A DNA stretch of 64,000 nucleotides, from positions 108,482,531 to 108,546,530 of the forward strand of contig CM063503.1 in NCBI GenBank assembly GCA_032207245.1, written 5' to 3'. This document shows positions 1 to 15,303 of this stretch, piece by piece. Origin of the DNA: Pardosa pseudoannulata. Taxonomy: Eukaryota; Arthropoda; Arachnida; Araneae; Lycosidae. Within the stretch, counting starts at the first letter, position 1, and every line of letters begins with the position of its first letter. The notes under the pieces were generated by a model. That model ran no database searches. It worked only from the letters and a program-made list of their open reading frames with translations, and had not been told where the DNA came from. The position numbers and the translations under genes were made by a program.

Positions 1-1196
<1,196 letters not shown>

Positions 1197-1197
1197 G

Positions 1198-2440
1198 ACT
1201 AAACAATAACTTATTTTGAAAAACGATGAAAGCAATGTTCCATCTTTAACTGCAAGATTAATAGAAAATATTATCATAGGAATAAAGATTACAAAAGAAG
1301 TAACCGTTAAGAAATGAGTAGTATAAACCTCTTTAAATAGAAAATCAGGAACATGAGAGTAATAAAGGTCCAAATTATGTATGAAATATACTTCTTGCCG
1401 TCTCTTTAGAACAAAACTCAAGAGGAATATCTAGAGTTGTTAAAAAAATTAACAATAAAATTTATAAGAGAATATTACTTAAAAGCTAATAGATAATTTT
1501 ATAAAAATGCCGAATTCAAAAATACATAGTTCAAAAATACCGATTTCATATTCCAAAATCTAGTCAACTGCTTATATGTGAGAGCATACAGATTCTACTA
1601 GATTTCCTTTGAGACATCCTGACTGTCATTTCAGTGTCAAAGAGACTTCGTTGTCAAAGTTTTTCCAATTTCTAAACTTACTGAATTTTAGGAAGGTGAA
1701 GCACTTCAATTTATAATAGATATCTGCTAAATAATTTGTAAAAATTTTCTGTTTCGAAAACAGGAATTCATTTCGATGTAGAGTAAAAAATACATCTGCT
1801 TTCAGGTTGTTCATCTGTTTCTGGTTGTATATGTGCTTTGTGTATACATAAATTCGGGTATGAAACCATTCAGAATCAATAACTGTACAGTCTTATACCG
1901 TGCGTGCATGAAATTTAATTCACTCCAGCATCAGTCAAACATAACCGATAAACTGATTAAAATTCAGCTAACGTAAGCATAATATGCTAAACCTTTGTGG
2001 AGAGATTTGCAAGTAGAGCAGATCTGCATGTACGTTTATCTTACTTCCAAATCATTTAAAGTTTTTTGTGGATATTTAACTTCCTTAAGACTGTAAGAAA
2101 GTTACTTTAAACGTTTCAGCTTAATAATTTCAGAAAATATTTTTTCGAAACATACATACAATATGGGAAAATGAATTCCAGCGATATTTAGTAGAGACAT
2201 TAATATACCTTTTATATATATATTGTGGGGAAAAAATACCCCCTTTTATACAATAATTGGCTATTATGATTTAGAAATGATGGAGGATTGCTTGGCATTA
2301 ATTTCCATGTGAAAATAATTCTAATAGTGATGGATGCAAGAAGATTTAAACTTAACAAACATTTATTCACACAACACATGCCATTTTCTTTTCCCAACTG
2401 CTCTCTGGAATATTTTCATACCTCTGGTACAGCTCGCTCA
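1198..2440. other. AT-rich non-coding stretch
   Basis: Unremarkable AT-rich sequence. Short frames on both strands look like chance. No recognisable gene or repeat. Confidence 0.5.
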
Positions 2441-2441
2441 T

Positions 2442-2460
2442 GCGCAGAATAAATCTGCGC
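2442..2460. repeat. Short GC-rich hairpin
   Basis: Perfect 7-bp inverted repeat: arm GCGCAGA at 2442-2448, loop ATAAA, arm TCTGCGC at 2454-2460. It lies in a locally GC-richer patch just before a long TA tract. It may be a relic of a palindromic element. No function is assignable. Confidence 0.6.
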
Positions 2461-2493
2461 GTACATGCTGAGCGGAGGGATATTAGCGTTGCC

Positions 2494-2695
<202 letters not shown>

Positions 2696-2923
2696 CGTAA
2701 TAATTTAACCCAAAACTAACTTATTTATAATTGAACTTGAAAATACATCTCAGGCAATAAGATTCCTAAAACTGCAAACTTTGGTGAAACGCCAGTGTTT
2801 CCCTCTTTATTGTGTTAATCTTGCAAACTTTGGACACACAGAAACTAATTTGCTTCTTTCAAATATAACTTAGTTACGTAAATTAGTTTCGTTTCTTACG
2901 TGTCATATGTGACTAATTATTAA

Positions 2924-3216
2924 CACATTGTATGCGGGACACGTACTAGTACGTTTTCTGACGATTGATACTTGAGCGCGTGTCACTTGCTACTACGTGT
3001 TAGTATGATAACATGGTTTGTTTGTGGGTACAAAAATAACGGTATATACAGGGAAACGAAGCCGAATGTTATTGTCTACTACATACATTCTGGAAAAATT
3101 TAGACAAATAAAATCTACTTTTTACATCTGTCAATGCGGAACCACAGAACGGGAAGGTTAATTAAAAAAATCAATTCACATTTAAAATTAACTTTTTATT
3201 TATCCTTGGGAAAATG

Positions 3217-3301
<85 letters not shown>

Positions 3302-3485
3302 AATATATACATGTTTGTATTTATATATATATTTGTTTATTTGTCTATTTATATATTTCAATATAAAATAAGAAAAGTTGGTTAAAAAATTAAATAATTT
3401 TCGATCTATTGAGATTTAACTGAATAGCTAAATTTACGCTCAAACACCCACAATTCCGCTGCGAAATGTACCCGCAAACAATGTG
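2924..3485. mobile_element. TTAA-bounded non-autonomous element, family A, copy 1
   Basis: Begins CACATTGTATGC after a TTAA at 2920-2923 and ends AACAATGTG before TTAC (3486-3489), a one-base variant of TTAA. The same sequence recurs at 39783-40115. The left part (2924 to about 3135) and right part (about 3375-3485) match that copy. The middle (about 3140-3370) is extra here and contains a TA tract. TTAA flanks and short terminal inverted repeats are the signature of piggyBac-type elements. No coding capacity is seen, so this is best called a MITE-like element. Confidence 0.7.
3219..3310. repeat. (TA)n microsatellite inside family A element
   Basis: TA tract with small interruptions (a GTG near 3267, plus AATA and AAATA interruptions), located in the internal segment absent from the second family A copy. 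Confidence 0.9.
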
Positions 3486-3725
3486 TTACAACTTTGAGGG
3501 GCTCTCTCTGCACCGCCACACTTCAATATAGAACACCATGTACACGTTTCAGCGGACAGAAGATCGATGGCTGAGGTGCCAGAATAAACTCTTTCTATTT
3601 TCAAAATATTGTGACTTTCTTTATTGCTTCACGACTGCACCGGCTTCATTATGTACCTCTTTCTCTGTAATGAGTCTAAAATACCCATTGCATTGTATAA
3701 AATACACATTGCATATATTACCGAT

Positions 3726-3810
3726 TTATTTAAGAGTCGTAAAGGAGATTGTATCAAAATAATTTAACGCTAAAATTCAGTAATGCAATAACACACTTTT
3801 ACATTTTTAA
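3726..3810 (+). repeat. Dispersed repeat of unknown family, copy 1
   Basis: About 80 bp starting TTATTTAAGAGTC closely matches 8192-8277 in the same orientation, with scattered substitutions across the shared core (for example CAACGCTAAAATTCAG in the second copy). No termini or coding potential recognised. Confidence 0.65.
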
Positions 3811-3835
3811 TGTGCTATGTAATTTAGTAATGTGC

Positions 3836-3910
3836 AATATATTTTAGTTGCAATATACAATGCATATATTGCAATGTATATTGCAATATATGCATTGCAT
3901 ATGTTATGCA
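3836..3910. repeat. Cluster of overlapping palindromes
   Basis: Repeated self-complementary words built on TTGCAATATA and ATATGCATTGCATAT. The segment from about 3848 to 3886 can fold nearly end to end. It looks like slippage or hairpin-driven sequence and has no known family. Confidence 0.5.
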
Positions 3911-4014
3911 TCTCTCCATCTCTCTCTATATTTATCTATCTATTTATATATCTCTATATCTCTCTATACCTTTCTCTCTCTATATATATATATATCTTTC
4001 TCTATATCTCTCTC

Positions 4015-4076
<62 letters not shown>
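3911..4076. repeat. Compound (TCTA/TC)n-(TA)n microsatellite
   Basis: Imperfect TCTC/TCTA/TTTA pyrimidine-rich repeat to about 4017, followed by pure TA to about 4076. The 60-76 residue frames here are low-complexity Leu/Ser/Ile/Tyr artefacts. Confidence 0.9.
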
Positions 4077-4079
<3 letters not shown>

Positions 4080-4331
4080 GTTTGAGCCTGCTTTTAGCAT
4101 AAATATTCTTACAACTATATGTCAATATGTCATAAGTATAAGAATAATAAAATATTTTTCTTTTCGTTTTTCGGCCATTGCAGAAGTAAATTTTGTGAAT
4201 TTTGTAAAACCTACCTACAAATTTAAACTAAATCAATGAAATCAGCAGAACTTATCGGTAAAGTTGGTATAATTTTGTAAGAATATCAGCTGTCAACATT
4301 GAACTACAAACTCTTCAAATAATTTAAATGT

Positions 4332-4509
4332 GGCCGAGCGCAGGACGAATGGTTAGAGTGCTGGTCTTCGGTACCATTGTTAGTAGGTTCAAATCCCACT
4401 GTGGCATGGATGGTCGTAGCCGTTCGGAATCGGCTTTAAGATGTTGGTCCTGGTCTCAATATCCCTCGTGTCGCAAAAAGTAGACCGTAGCACTCCAAAC
4501 CAAACCAAT
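4332..4509 (+). mobile_element. tRNA-derived SINE, copy 1
   Basis: The element starts GGCCGAGCG and contains an A-box-like segment (GGTTAGAGTGCTGG) and a consensus B box (GGTTCAAATCC), so the head is tRNA-like. A tRNA-unrelated body follows (GGAATCGGCTTTAAG, GTAGACCGTAGCACTCC) with a CCAAACC-type tail. A perfect 12-bp target-site duplication AATTTAAATGTG flanks it (4321-4332 and 4507-4518), which shows retroposition. Five further copies occur in the window. Transcription would be by RNA polymerase III from the internal boxes. Confidence 0.93.
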
Positions 4510-4846
4510 TTAAATGTGAAAAAAATGAAATTTCTCCAAATTCTATAACCAGTAATATCCACGAAAATTGTTCTGTATGTAATCGTTTAGTGTTATAAAA
4601 AAATTATTTCCACTTTATAACCTTTCATTTATCTGAAAATGAAAAAATTTAGACTTATATATCAAGGAAATTTTTATATTTGAGTGTCCTTACTACATCG
4701 TGAGAACTTGAGAATTTCGTGTATTTTCTTCTTTCCTAGCATTAAAAATTTATTGCTGCTTAAAATCCATGGTTTTTATAAGCCAGCTTCATTTTGAGCA
4801 GTTTTTCCATTTTGGAAAATTCGCTCACCATTTATATTTAGGTTAA

Positions 4847-4920
4847 CACTAAATCTGCCAAGAGGTGTCAAATGACCCCAATTTTCGTTATTTTTGCCCT
4901 TATGTCCTGTAGTTTTAGTG
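4847..4920. mobile_element. 74-bp TTAA-bounded mini-element
   Basis: TTAA at both ends (4843-4846 and 4921-4924). The ends are CACTAAATC and, on the other strand, CACTAAAAC. A near-palindromic GTGTCAAATGAC lies just inside the left end. The design matches the larger piggyBac-like elements of the window, but it is very short and could be chance. Confidence 0.45.
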
Positions 4921-5102
4921 TTAAATCTATTTCATTATAAACGAGATTATCACTATCTTTCAATTTTGTTAAATCTTTTTATTCTATTCTAAATTATCGC
5001 ATTTAATTCTTTATACGATTGTTCTTATTTCCTGTTTAAGTAACTACTGCTATTTATCATTTTACTATATGCATACAAAAAAATGTTTGCCACATACATT
5101 AC

Positions 5103-6125
5103 CTTAAGAGAAGGGTGATTGACATTACTCCGTAAAATTAACATTTCCCCTTTGTGTGGAACCTATAAGTAAACAATAACACGCACTATATATTAGCACG
5201 TGCTGAAATTCTTTCTTAGAAGAATCAATTGTTACACATCCCCCTTTAGACAAGAAACTACCTTATCAAGGGCACAAATTTCGACCCGTGTTTTCTCTTA
5301 ACCTTTAGAAATCTCTCTCTGCTATTGGGAAAAGGGAGAAAGGTGATTGACATTACAACGTAAACGTCATTTTTCCCATGCATGTCGAACCTCACAGTAA
5401 ACAATAACACACACTACATATTAGCAAGTGGAAAAATTTTTTCTTACAAGAAACATTTGTTACACATACCCCTTTAGACAAGAAACTACCTTAGTAAGGG
5501 CACAAATTTGAACGCGTGTTTTCTTTTAACCTTTAGAAATCTTTCTCTGCTATTAGGAAAATGGAGAAAGGTGATTGACATTACTACGTAAACGTCATTT
5601 TTCCCTGCATGTCGAACCTCACATTAAACAATAACACACACTACATATTAGCAAGTGCAAAAATTCTTTCTTAGAAGAAACATTTGTTACACATACCCCT
5701 TTAGACAAGGAACTACCTTAGCAAGGGCACAAATTTGGACGCGTGTTTTCTCTTAACCTTTAGAAATCTCTCTCTGCTATTATTAAAAGGAAGAAAGGTG
5801 ATTGACATTACTCAGTAAACGTAAACTTTCCCCTTCGTGTGGAACATGGCAGTAAACAATAACACACACTACATATTAGCAAGTGCAAAAATTCTTTCTT
5901 AGAAGAAACATTTGTTACACATCCCCTTTAGGCAAGAAACTACCTTAGCAAAAATTTGGACGCGTGTTTTCTCTTAACCTTTAGAAATATTTCTCTGCTA
6001 TTGGGAAAAGGGAGAAAGGAGATTGACATTACTACTTAAACGTCATTTTCCCCCTGCTTGTGGAACCTCACAGTAAACAAACACCATAATTGTGCAAAAA
6101 TTCTTTTTTTAGAAGAAAAATATTA
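5103..6125 (+). repeat. Tandem array, about 228-bp unit, about 4.5 copies
   Basis: The landmark GATTGACATTAC recurs at 5117, 5345, 5573, 5800 and 6021 (spacings 228, 228, 227, 221). Each unit carries AACAATAACACACACTA, TTCTTTCTTAGAAGAA, a CCCCTTTAGACAAG block and CTCTTAACCTTTAGAAAT. Copies differ by substitutions and small indels, and the last is truncated. No frame is conserved between units, so this is satellite-like rather than coding. Confidence 0.93.
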
Positions 6126-7518
<1,393 letters not shown>

Positions 7519-8191
7519 ACAAATGTGTGTTTATATCTTATTTTTTATATGTATAATAATATGTGTAACAATATGTATTTTAATATATATACAGTCTTGA
7601 TAAAACAAAAGTTATTAAATGAACAGCCTAATTCTCTATGATTTTTGACAGCACTTTACTTATATTTATTTCAAGACTCCATGTACATGATAGAATAAGA
7701 TAACGGTTAAATAGAGCGTTACATTTAAATTAAAAGACTATTTCTTGCCACATTTAGTCCAAAAATATTACATTTACCTTAAATTGAAAGATTAAACAAA
7801 CATAACATAAGCATATACAAATTATTTTACTATTTGAAGCATAAATTTTTCAAAGTTAAATTATAACCCAAAACGTATCTGATTCTACAATCACCAAAAT
7901 TTTAATTAAGTCTGGGTAAAAGTAGTTTGTAAAACCACTCATTTTATTCAAGGTAAATAATAAGTAATTCTTATCAAGTTGCAATTTCTAATTTAATAAT
8001 TAATTTCTAAAGAGAATGAAATGTCTCATTAACTGAGGCAAACAATATTATGATTGCTTGATAATGGCATAATTACTTAGCAGAAGCAGTTGGATCTTTT
8101 AACTTTGAAAAAATAAACTTTTAAAGTAAATCTAACCATTGGCTCCATAGATACGAGCACAATAATAGATAAAAAACTGAATTTATGCTGA

Positions 8192-8277
8192 ATTATTTAA
8201 GAGTCATAAAGGAAATTGCATCAAAATAATTCAACGCTAAAATTCAGTTACGCAATAACACCCTTTTATATATTCAA
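8192..8277 (+). repeat. Dispersed repeat of unknown family, copy 2
   Basis: Direct-orientation match to 3726-3810 over about 80 bp. The flanking sequence diverges on both sides. See copy 1. Confidence 0.65.
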
Positions 8278-8598
8278 TGTAACATAAATAAAATGATTTT
8301 CATATTCCCTACATTTGGAGAGGGTTTACATTAAGTATGATTCAATAATTTTTTTTTCTAAAGGTAATAATAATGCATATATAGTAACTTTTATTAGTGT
8401 CCTCTATAAATATACAAGTAATGTAAATAGTATATCTATGTTAAACTTTTAGTTTTAAAATAAAAGAAAAATGAAATTTAACAGTAATAATTCCTGTTAA
8501 TTTCAGCTAACTGTAACTAGTCAAATTTCTATCCATAAATGAGTGTTTAGAGAATTTACCAAGTTTGGTATCATCTAGGGCAATGTATTAAAATAGGT

Positions 8599-8599
8599 A

Positions 8600-8687
<88 letters not shown>
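8599..8687. repeat. (TA)n microsatellite
   Basis: Uninterrupted TA tract. The sequence after it contains a degenerate direct repeat of CCTTAAAATCTTT (about 8700 and 8754). Confidence 0.93.
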
Positions 8688-8689
<2 letters not shown>

Positions 8690-9203
8690 ATTTAATATTT
8701 CCTTAAAATCTTTCTCTAATCTTTAAAAGCCTCCTCTCTCCCATTCCTAATTCCTTAAAATCTTTTTCCCAGCCTCTAAATGTCTTAATCAAAAGAGTAT
8801 ATTCGACTTAAAATTCTTTCGATACAATTTCCCAAAGCTTTATGTCTTATAGACATAATTTTTCTGTCTATTCAACACGTTTCCCAGCTGTCTCCGGCAA
8901 ATGGCACCTAGTTTTTACTCATCTTAACATTTTAAATTCTTTCTGTTTTCGCTCTTGCACCTCTATTCGAGCAGAGTAATTTTGTTCTTTTCCTTTGTCT
9001 GTCGCTCATTAGTAAAGATGTCCGTTTTAGCAGCTCTAAAATAAAGTTTTATTTAGACTTGTGCCATTGTCGTCAATGTGGCTAGACTGCATCGTTTGCT
9101 ATTACAGCTAGATGGATTAGCTTTCTCCTTACCCAATAACCTGGGCAAGTAAAAATAATAGGGGCTATCATGTGTCCAGCAGTTTTACAATTATTGTTGT
9201 TAT

Positions 9204-9221
9204 ATATCTATACATATATAC

Positions 9222-9265
<44 letters not shown>
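9204..9265. repeat. (TA)n microsatellite with TACATA interruptions
   Basis: The tract starts as an ATACATATATA pattern and becomes pure TA. Confidence 0.9.
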
Positions 9266-9268
<3 letters not shown>

Positions 9269-9349
9269 GTAAATAATAGTGTGTGATATTTTTAAATTTT
9301 ATCATAATAACCTATTTTTTAAATATTCTGATGAAACACGAATCTCAAT

Positions 9350-9398
9350 GCAAGAGTGTAGCTACTTTTCCCAGGGATAAAAAAAGCCCCACTCTTGC
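9350..9398. repeat. 49-bp hairpin
   Basis: Perfect 9-bp inverted repeat: GCAAGAGTG at 9350-9358 and CACTCTTGC at 9390-9398, separated by 31 bp. A diverged relative of the left flank (AAACAC...AATGCAAGAGT) occurs near 10279-10306. No known family. Confidence 0.5.
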
Positions 9399-12300
9399 TC
9401 AATGTAACTTAACTCAACTTAAACATTTTTTCTAATGGAGAATTCTAACCGATTTTCTGACCTCAACTATTTTTTGAGTATTTAAATTTAATGAACTAGA
9501 ATTCAACTAATATTTTCTATACTAGCTGGATTAACCAAATGAAGGTTAAGTTTCTTCAAGGTTGTTTTCATTTCTATTGAACAACCGTCCACGTTCAATA
9601 CATTTTCCTCAATCTCATAACCGTATAGACACTGTCTGCTGATATATTTTTCATAAAACTTTAAATCTTTATAAGGTTCTTGTATTTTATTGTTTTTTGA
9701 GTTATAGAATGTGCAATACCAGGAAAAAAGAGAAAACTTGCTAAATTATTGCCCAGTAAAAACTATTATTTTTTATAAATTTCATTTAACATAAAAAAAT
9801 TCACACACAGATTTTTTTCTATAGAAATTATCAAAATAAAACAGAAACCTCAAAGCATATTAACTCAAATGCAGTGCTCGGGAAACTGTTTTAATAAATG
9901 TTGTTGGACTATTTATACGTTTTTATAATATTTCCTGTTTTCACCGAAATATAATTTATTTAAAATTTTAGTGATTTGTACACTATATAAAACGTTTTTT
10001 TTAATGCTAATACTTAAAATAATATTCTTAAAAAGTGAATGTTAAAAATAAATTTATTGTATTTTGTCTAAATAAATGTTAAATAATATATAATAAAAAT
10101 CTAATAATATTAATATATAATCAGAAATGTAATATAATTTTCAGAATAAAAAAAGTGTTTAAATTGAAAAATCGTATATCTTCTTGAACTTTATTTCTTA
10201 AGATTTCTTGATGGAATGTGAAAAAAAACTTCATTAGAGAAATAATAAATATTTAATGATGATTTGTTTTATCAATGAAACACAAATATAAATGCAAGAG
10301 TTAGGATTAAATAAGAGACATAGCAATAGTTAAAATCTTTAATAAATTTTGAGTTTTCAATTGACAATGTTAATACTCCTTTAAAAATTGTAATTTCTTC
10401 TTATATAAATAATAGGTATATATAATTAATTTTCTAATAAAAATGCAGATACAATCGTAATACAATAAATTCTGTTATCTTTAGAAAACAAAACTATAAA
10501 AATATGATAGAACTCATAACTTTTAATTCCGAGCAATGAAAAACATGGTTAACGACGAAAAAATTTACAAAAAAATTCACATTTTAATAAATTGATACAA
10601 GGAATATACAATAAATATGGAATTAATGTTTCAGTATGTATTTTATTAGATTGGCAGATACTTAAGATGTCTTTTATCTAATAAATATTAACTAATGCTT
10701 CACTAATGCTTTTAAGAACTGCTTTCATCTCCTCAGTCAAGAAGAAATATTTAGTACATTACTGTAACTTTATATCAAAATTACATTTTCTATAACAAGA
10801 GTAGATTGTGTGAATATTTTTCTCCAATAATTAAAAAACAGAATTATGCATACTTTTTATAAAATGTAAAAGTGTAAATGTAATTTTAAAAATGTTAAAA
10901 CTTTCTTTTTAGTATAAAAAATTCCCGAAACGGAGTAGAATAGATTTGTGACAAGAAAAATTTAAAATGTTTAATTGCATCGTAAAGTTTAATTTAGTTT
11001 TACATTTAGTTTTTATTCATACTTTTTGTAAAGTGAAAGGTTTAAATGAAAGTTAAGAACTATATTTTTACTAATAAAATACAATTTTTCTAAATGAAAC
11101 AGCACAGAATTGTGATAATGACTGTGAAAAATAAAAATCCCCTTTTTTTAATTGCATAATAAAATTTAATGTAGGCTTAAATTTAGTATTTCATTTAACA
11201 GAATATAATTTTTTGTAAGGAAATATGTGATGCAATAATTATTCTTTAAATAAAATTATAAAAAAGGGTACATTTTAAAATTATTAAATTTTAAAGAGCC
11301 ACTTATTTTTTAATTGTATTTTGTAGTGCAGAAATTTAACTAAAACATACTGTTGTTAAAATATAGTATCTGCTGGGGATTAAAACTTGTATATCGTACT
11401 TTGAGGCAGTATTAGTGGTATAAAAGATTTGAATTTCAAACTATAAAAATAACATATGTGAAGCGGTATGTTTCAGTTCTTAAGGAAAGAAATAGCCAGG
11501 TAGTTTGCAGGCTTGTTTAAGCATGTAGAGAATAGTGTCTGTGATATCAAACTTTAAAAAAAGATGTTTAAAAAATGAATGATGGATTTCACTTCTGCAT
11601 GCGAGTTAAAAGCTATTGAAAAATATTTCTGCCATTACAGATTTTTCCCAACTAAATATTGATCCGCTATCAAATGTGATCACGTTCAAATCTGATGAAT
11701 ATTGACTGGTATTTTGAGCTGGAATTTTGATTGTGTGTTTTACATTCTTATTGGAAATCCTTTACCGAAAATAATCTACATAATTCAATGCATAGTTTAC
11801 ATTCTAATTTAGCATTTTACTAGGTACTATTCCTCTAAACCATATTTAAAATATTTACGAAAAATTCATGTCTTCAAGTAATTTCTTATACAATTTTCTT
11901 AGTACAATCAGCCAAAATAAAATCAGACAAAATGCGATGGATATTCACTAGTACATTGAGGTGGAATATTTATTATGTTTAAGCTTTTACTGGATATATT
12001 TAAATGCAAAATAAAAGTACAAAATTATATCTATACTGTACCTTCTAGTTTATCAGTTTACTATGTTCTATAAAGATGTGGTACATTTCAAATAATTACA
12101 GAGTATTCATGTATTGCAGCTATCCTAAACTTTTTAACGTGTTTTTAATATAATAAACGCTTAAAGTATGAAAGGTAATAGAGGTTGTATTGAATATTTA
12201 CTTTTATTCTGAAAAGCAGGCTTGATCCTATGTTTTATATTTTCTAGAAATCATTTAACGAAAGCACAATATAAAATAAAATATATCTTTTTTTTAGTCT

Positions 12301-13609
12301 AATTTCGAAATTATGTAGATACTATTTTAGTATGATCTATTTTAGATATTTAAGGAGATTTCCTGTTACATAACAACTCTTTAATATTTTCAGTTTCTTT
12401 AGAATGAGGGTAAACTTTCAACCGGGCTAATTTTTGACCAAATTTTTATATTTCTATTTCCCATAATTGTAAATTATAAGAATCAGAAACTAAAAAGAGT
12501 TTTTATGTAAGATTCCAAACAATACAATGGTTACTAAAATTAATTTTAACTTATTTTTAAACAAAAATGTTTGCATTTAATAATAAAATAAAAATTTATC
12601 TGAAGTATTTTTAAGTGTCATTATTCTTTACAATTTATTATACACATAACTTATAGCATATAAACTAAATATTAAGTAAAAATGATATATTTCGAAAAGT
12701 ATCATCGGCTTTTTTTGTAAAGAAGAAAAAAGTTAAATGAACCCTTAATAGAAATTTAAAGTATGAATTGGAAAAAATAGAAATTTTAATTGTTCTTAAA
12801 TATTTGAGTTTTACATATTCCATGAATTTTTATGAAAGTAATTAAACCTTGATCTAATCCATGAATAAAAATCTATAAGTCAACTGCAATGTGCTTAATA
12901 GACGTTTTAAACATAAAAGTTGTTATGTTAAAAAACATTTTGGATAAGGCGTCTTTAGAAACAGAAATTAAATAATATTTTAAACAGTTGACTTTTAAAT
13001 TATAAGTTTTATTTTTTCACTGACATATTTGTTAAGAACATTTTTTTTCAAGTAGATTGATTGAAAAGAAAAGTTATTTTGAATGTCTACTGTTGTTTCA
13101 CACATTAAACCGTGGCAATATAAATTCAAAGTTATTTGAATACAGAAACAGATGCTAATGTAGATATTCAAAGAACTCTCTTATTTGAAAAATCCCCAAG
13201 ACTTCCTACGTCTGGAAAAAATTTGATGTATTAGTTTTACAGTAACAGTTTCCGTAGACACATTGGCTTTGAAATGCAGACATGTAAACTTTGAAATAGC
13301 AAAACACTGCTTTTTAACTGTAAAAAATATAAGATATATATTTCATATCCTTATATTTAAAACATATTGGATTGCATGCATTAAATATGTAAATATTACT
13401 CATTAAAATTGACTTGTTTTTACATCTGTGTACTTCAAATATTCCGCACGTTTTCATTAGCCAGAATGGGTATTATTTGATGAAATAGTATGGTTACGAC
13501 AATAAAATGATGGTTTAAATTTCTGTAAATATCAAATGAGTGTAAATAATAAGTGTAAACATCAAGAATATTATTCTACGCGGGAATCAACTCCTGTTCT
13601 CCAGTACCA
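9399..13609. other. Long AT-rich non-coding stretch
   Basis: About 4.2 kb of AT-rich DNA without frames of 60 codons or more, microsatellites or recognisable transposon signatures. It could be intron or intergenic DNA. No splice-site or exon case can be made. Confidence 0.5.
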
Positions 13610-13613
13610 TTAA

Positions 13614-14182
13614 CCCCTTTCGGTAAAATGACGAGTCAAGCTCGTCATTAGTTTTTCATTCCATACCGCACAATGACGAGCTACACTCGTCATGCGATTA
13701 AAGTTACTGTTGAATATGATAATTAATTTAGTTTAAAATTTCTAGTGTACTGAATTTGGCAACACTTTTATCACTTGTGAAAATCACAAGTCACTATTGC
13801 ATATTGTTTACTTAGAATTTCTTGGTACAAGTCATTGCCAAATTAATGAGTCAGAATAAATGAAAACCTACTAAGAAATGCCGTGTGTGTTACAAGAATC
13901 CAATAAAAAGTGAAACTACTTGGCGGTGTAAACAATTAAGAATTCCTTTGCACTTTGTTTTGAAAAGTACCACTAGCTTGAAGACTATTATCTGTATACC
14001 TTATTAATGTTTTGCTTTGATATTTTCTTAATTTTACTGTTTCTGATATTATTTAACACTATGTAAAAAGTGGATTTTAATTAAGAATATGTAAGAATTG
14101 TAAAATGGAACAAGCTTTTTAAATAAAAATTAAATTGTTATTTCATGCGCAGTTTTTTATTATTAAATCATACCGGAAGAGG
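13614..14182 (+). mobile_element. piggyBac-derived non-autonomous element, family B, copy 1
   Basis: Flanked by TTAA (13610-13613 and 14183-14186). Ends are CCCCTTTCGGTA and, on the other strand, CCTCTTCCGGTA. Just inside the left end are two stem-loops with arms AATGACGAG/CTCGTCATT (13627-13649) and ATGACGAG/CTCGTCAT (13673-13693). It carries a leftover C-terminal transposase fragment (13846-14007). A near-identical element lies inverted at 51984-52554. TTAA targets and a C-terminal cysteine-rich domain are hallmarks of the piggyBac superfamily. Confidence 0.88.
13846..14007 (+). pseudogene. piggyBac-type transposase C-terminal fragment, broken
   Basis: 54-codon remnant of a cysteine-rich domain. 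It contains CRVCYKN, then TTWRCKQ and PLHF, in the spacing expected for the C-terminal zinc-binding end of piggyBac transposases, though later cysteines are replaced. A TGA at codon 6 replaces the AGA present in the inverted copy (52159-52320), so this copy is interrupted. The DDD catalytic core is absent. It cannot act as a transposase. Confidence 0.72.
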
Positions 14183-14186
14183 TTAA

Positions 14187-14796
14187 ATTAATAAAACTTC
14201 AACACGATGAACAAATATAAGGTAACCTGTCCTAATTTCACCAAAATATACCTCGATATAGTTCCAATATTCCTCAATAAATTTCTTTATGAATAGTTGA
14301 GATTGTAATTTCTGTAACATCAAAACATTATATAATTAAATACATTTCATAAAAATTTGGTATAATAATCAAACGTATCAAAATACAGTACAGTGTTTGT
14401 GCTCCTCTCTCAATCATTTTCCCGAGAGAACAAATATATGAAGTAATGCACTTTATATTGTACGTCGAGAATTTTAATGGAAGTCAACTCATAAAGCTCC
14501 CCCTATTTTGTTATCAAATAGGTCAGAAACTCTGAACTGGCTCACTCAAAATCTAAAAACCTAGTTTAGTGAGAAATAATAACAGTTAAAAAGAAACAGT
14601 TCGACTCTTTTTTTAATATCGAAACTGTACTGAAATTTAAGCTTCATCGAAACAGTCGTTTATGCTTTAATGCTGTATGTAAGTAAACCCACGCAGTAAA
14701 TAATCTTCTTATATGATTGATTGAAGTTTGACGCAGTAAATAATGTAAGCCTGCCAAGGAAGTAAAAAACTACAACATGAGTAATAAAATAGATAC
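14187..14796. other. AT-rich non-coding stretch
   Basis: Spacer between two TTAA-bounded elements. ACGCAGTAAATAAT-type words recur near 14692 and 14732, a small imperfect direct repeat. No gene seen. Confidence 0.45.
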
Positions 14797-14800
14797 TTAA

Positions 14801-15029
14801 CCCTTAAATGTTCCAGCTTCTAAAAAACAAAAAACATGTGTAGCAAAGAAATGAAAGAATAAATCTATCTATAATCGTAAAACCAGTATAGGTAATATCT
14901 ACATATTAAAAATTGTTTAATATCTTCAGTATGTATTTTATTGGTGGCATAAGAGGTTCAATAATTTAATAGTATATCAGAATACTAAATTTGGTATGTT
15001 TTAAAAAGGCAACATAGAACATTTAAGGG
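14801..15029. mobile_element. 229-bp TTAA-bounded element, family C
   Basis: TTAA on both sides (14797-14800 and 15030-15033). The terminal inverted repeat CCCTTAAATGTTC is perfect over 13 bp at both ends. There is no coding capacity. It fits a piggyBac-like MITE. Confidence 0.85.
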
Positions 15030-15303
15030 TTAAATTGAATATACTAAAAAATATATAAATCTAAAAATGCGATGCAATAGACATTTCTTAAATACACTAA
15101 GTAACCACGTGTTTTACTAATAAATGGTACTCAGTCCAAGAAAATAATAATTTCCTTATGCCGTAGGCTAATGTCAAGGTTTTTATTGTAATATAAAAAA
15201 GTCTATATCTCAAGAAAAAATTTCTATCTCAGTGATGAACTGAAATAATCCAAAAGTCTAACTGGGTAAATGAAGCAATACAGAAATATCTAATCTCGCA
15301 CCG

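Noticed and set aside
5103..6125. CRISPR-like array
   Set aside because: The repeats are whole 228-bp units without short repeat/spacer structure, in an evidently eukaryotic sequence.
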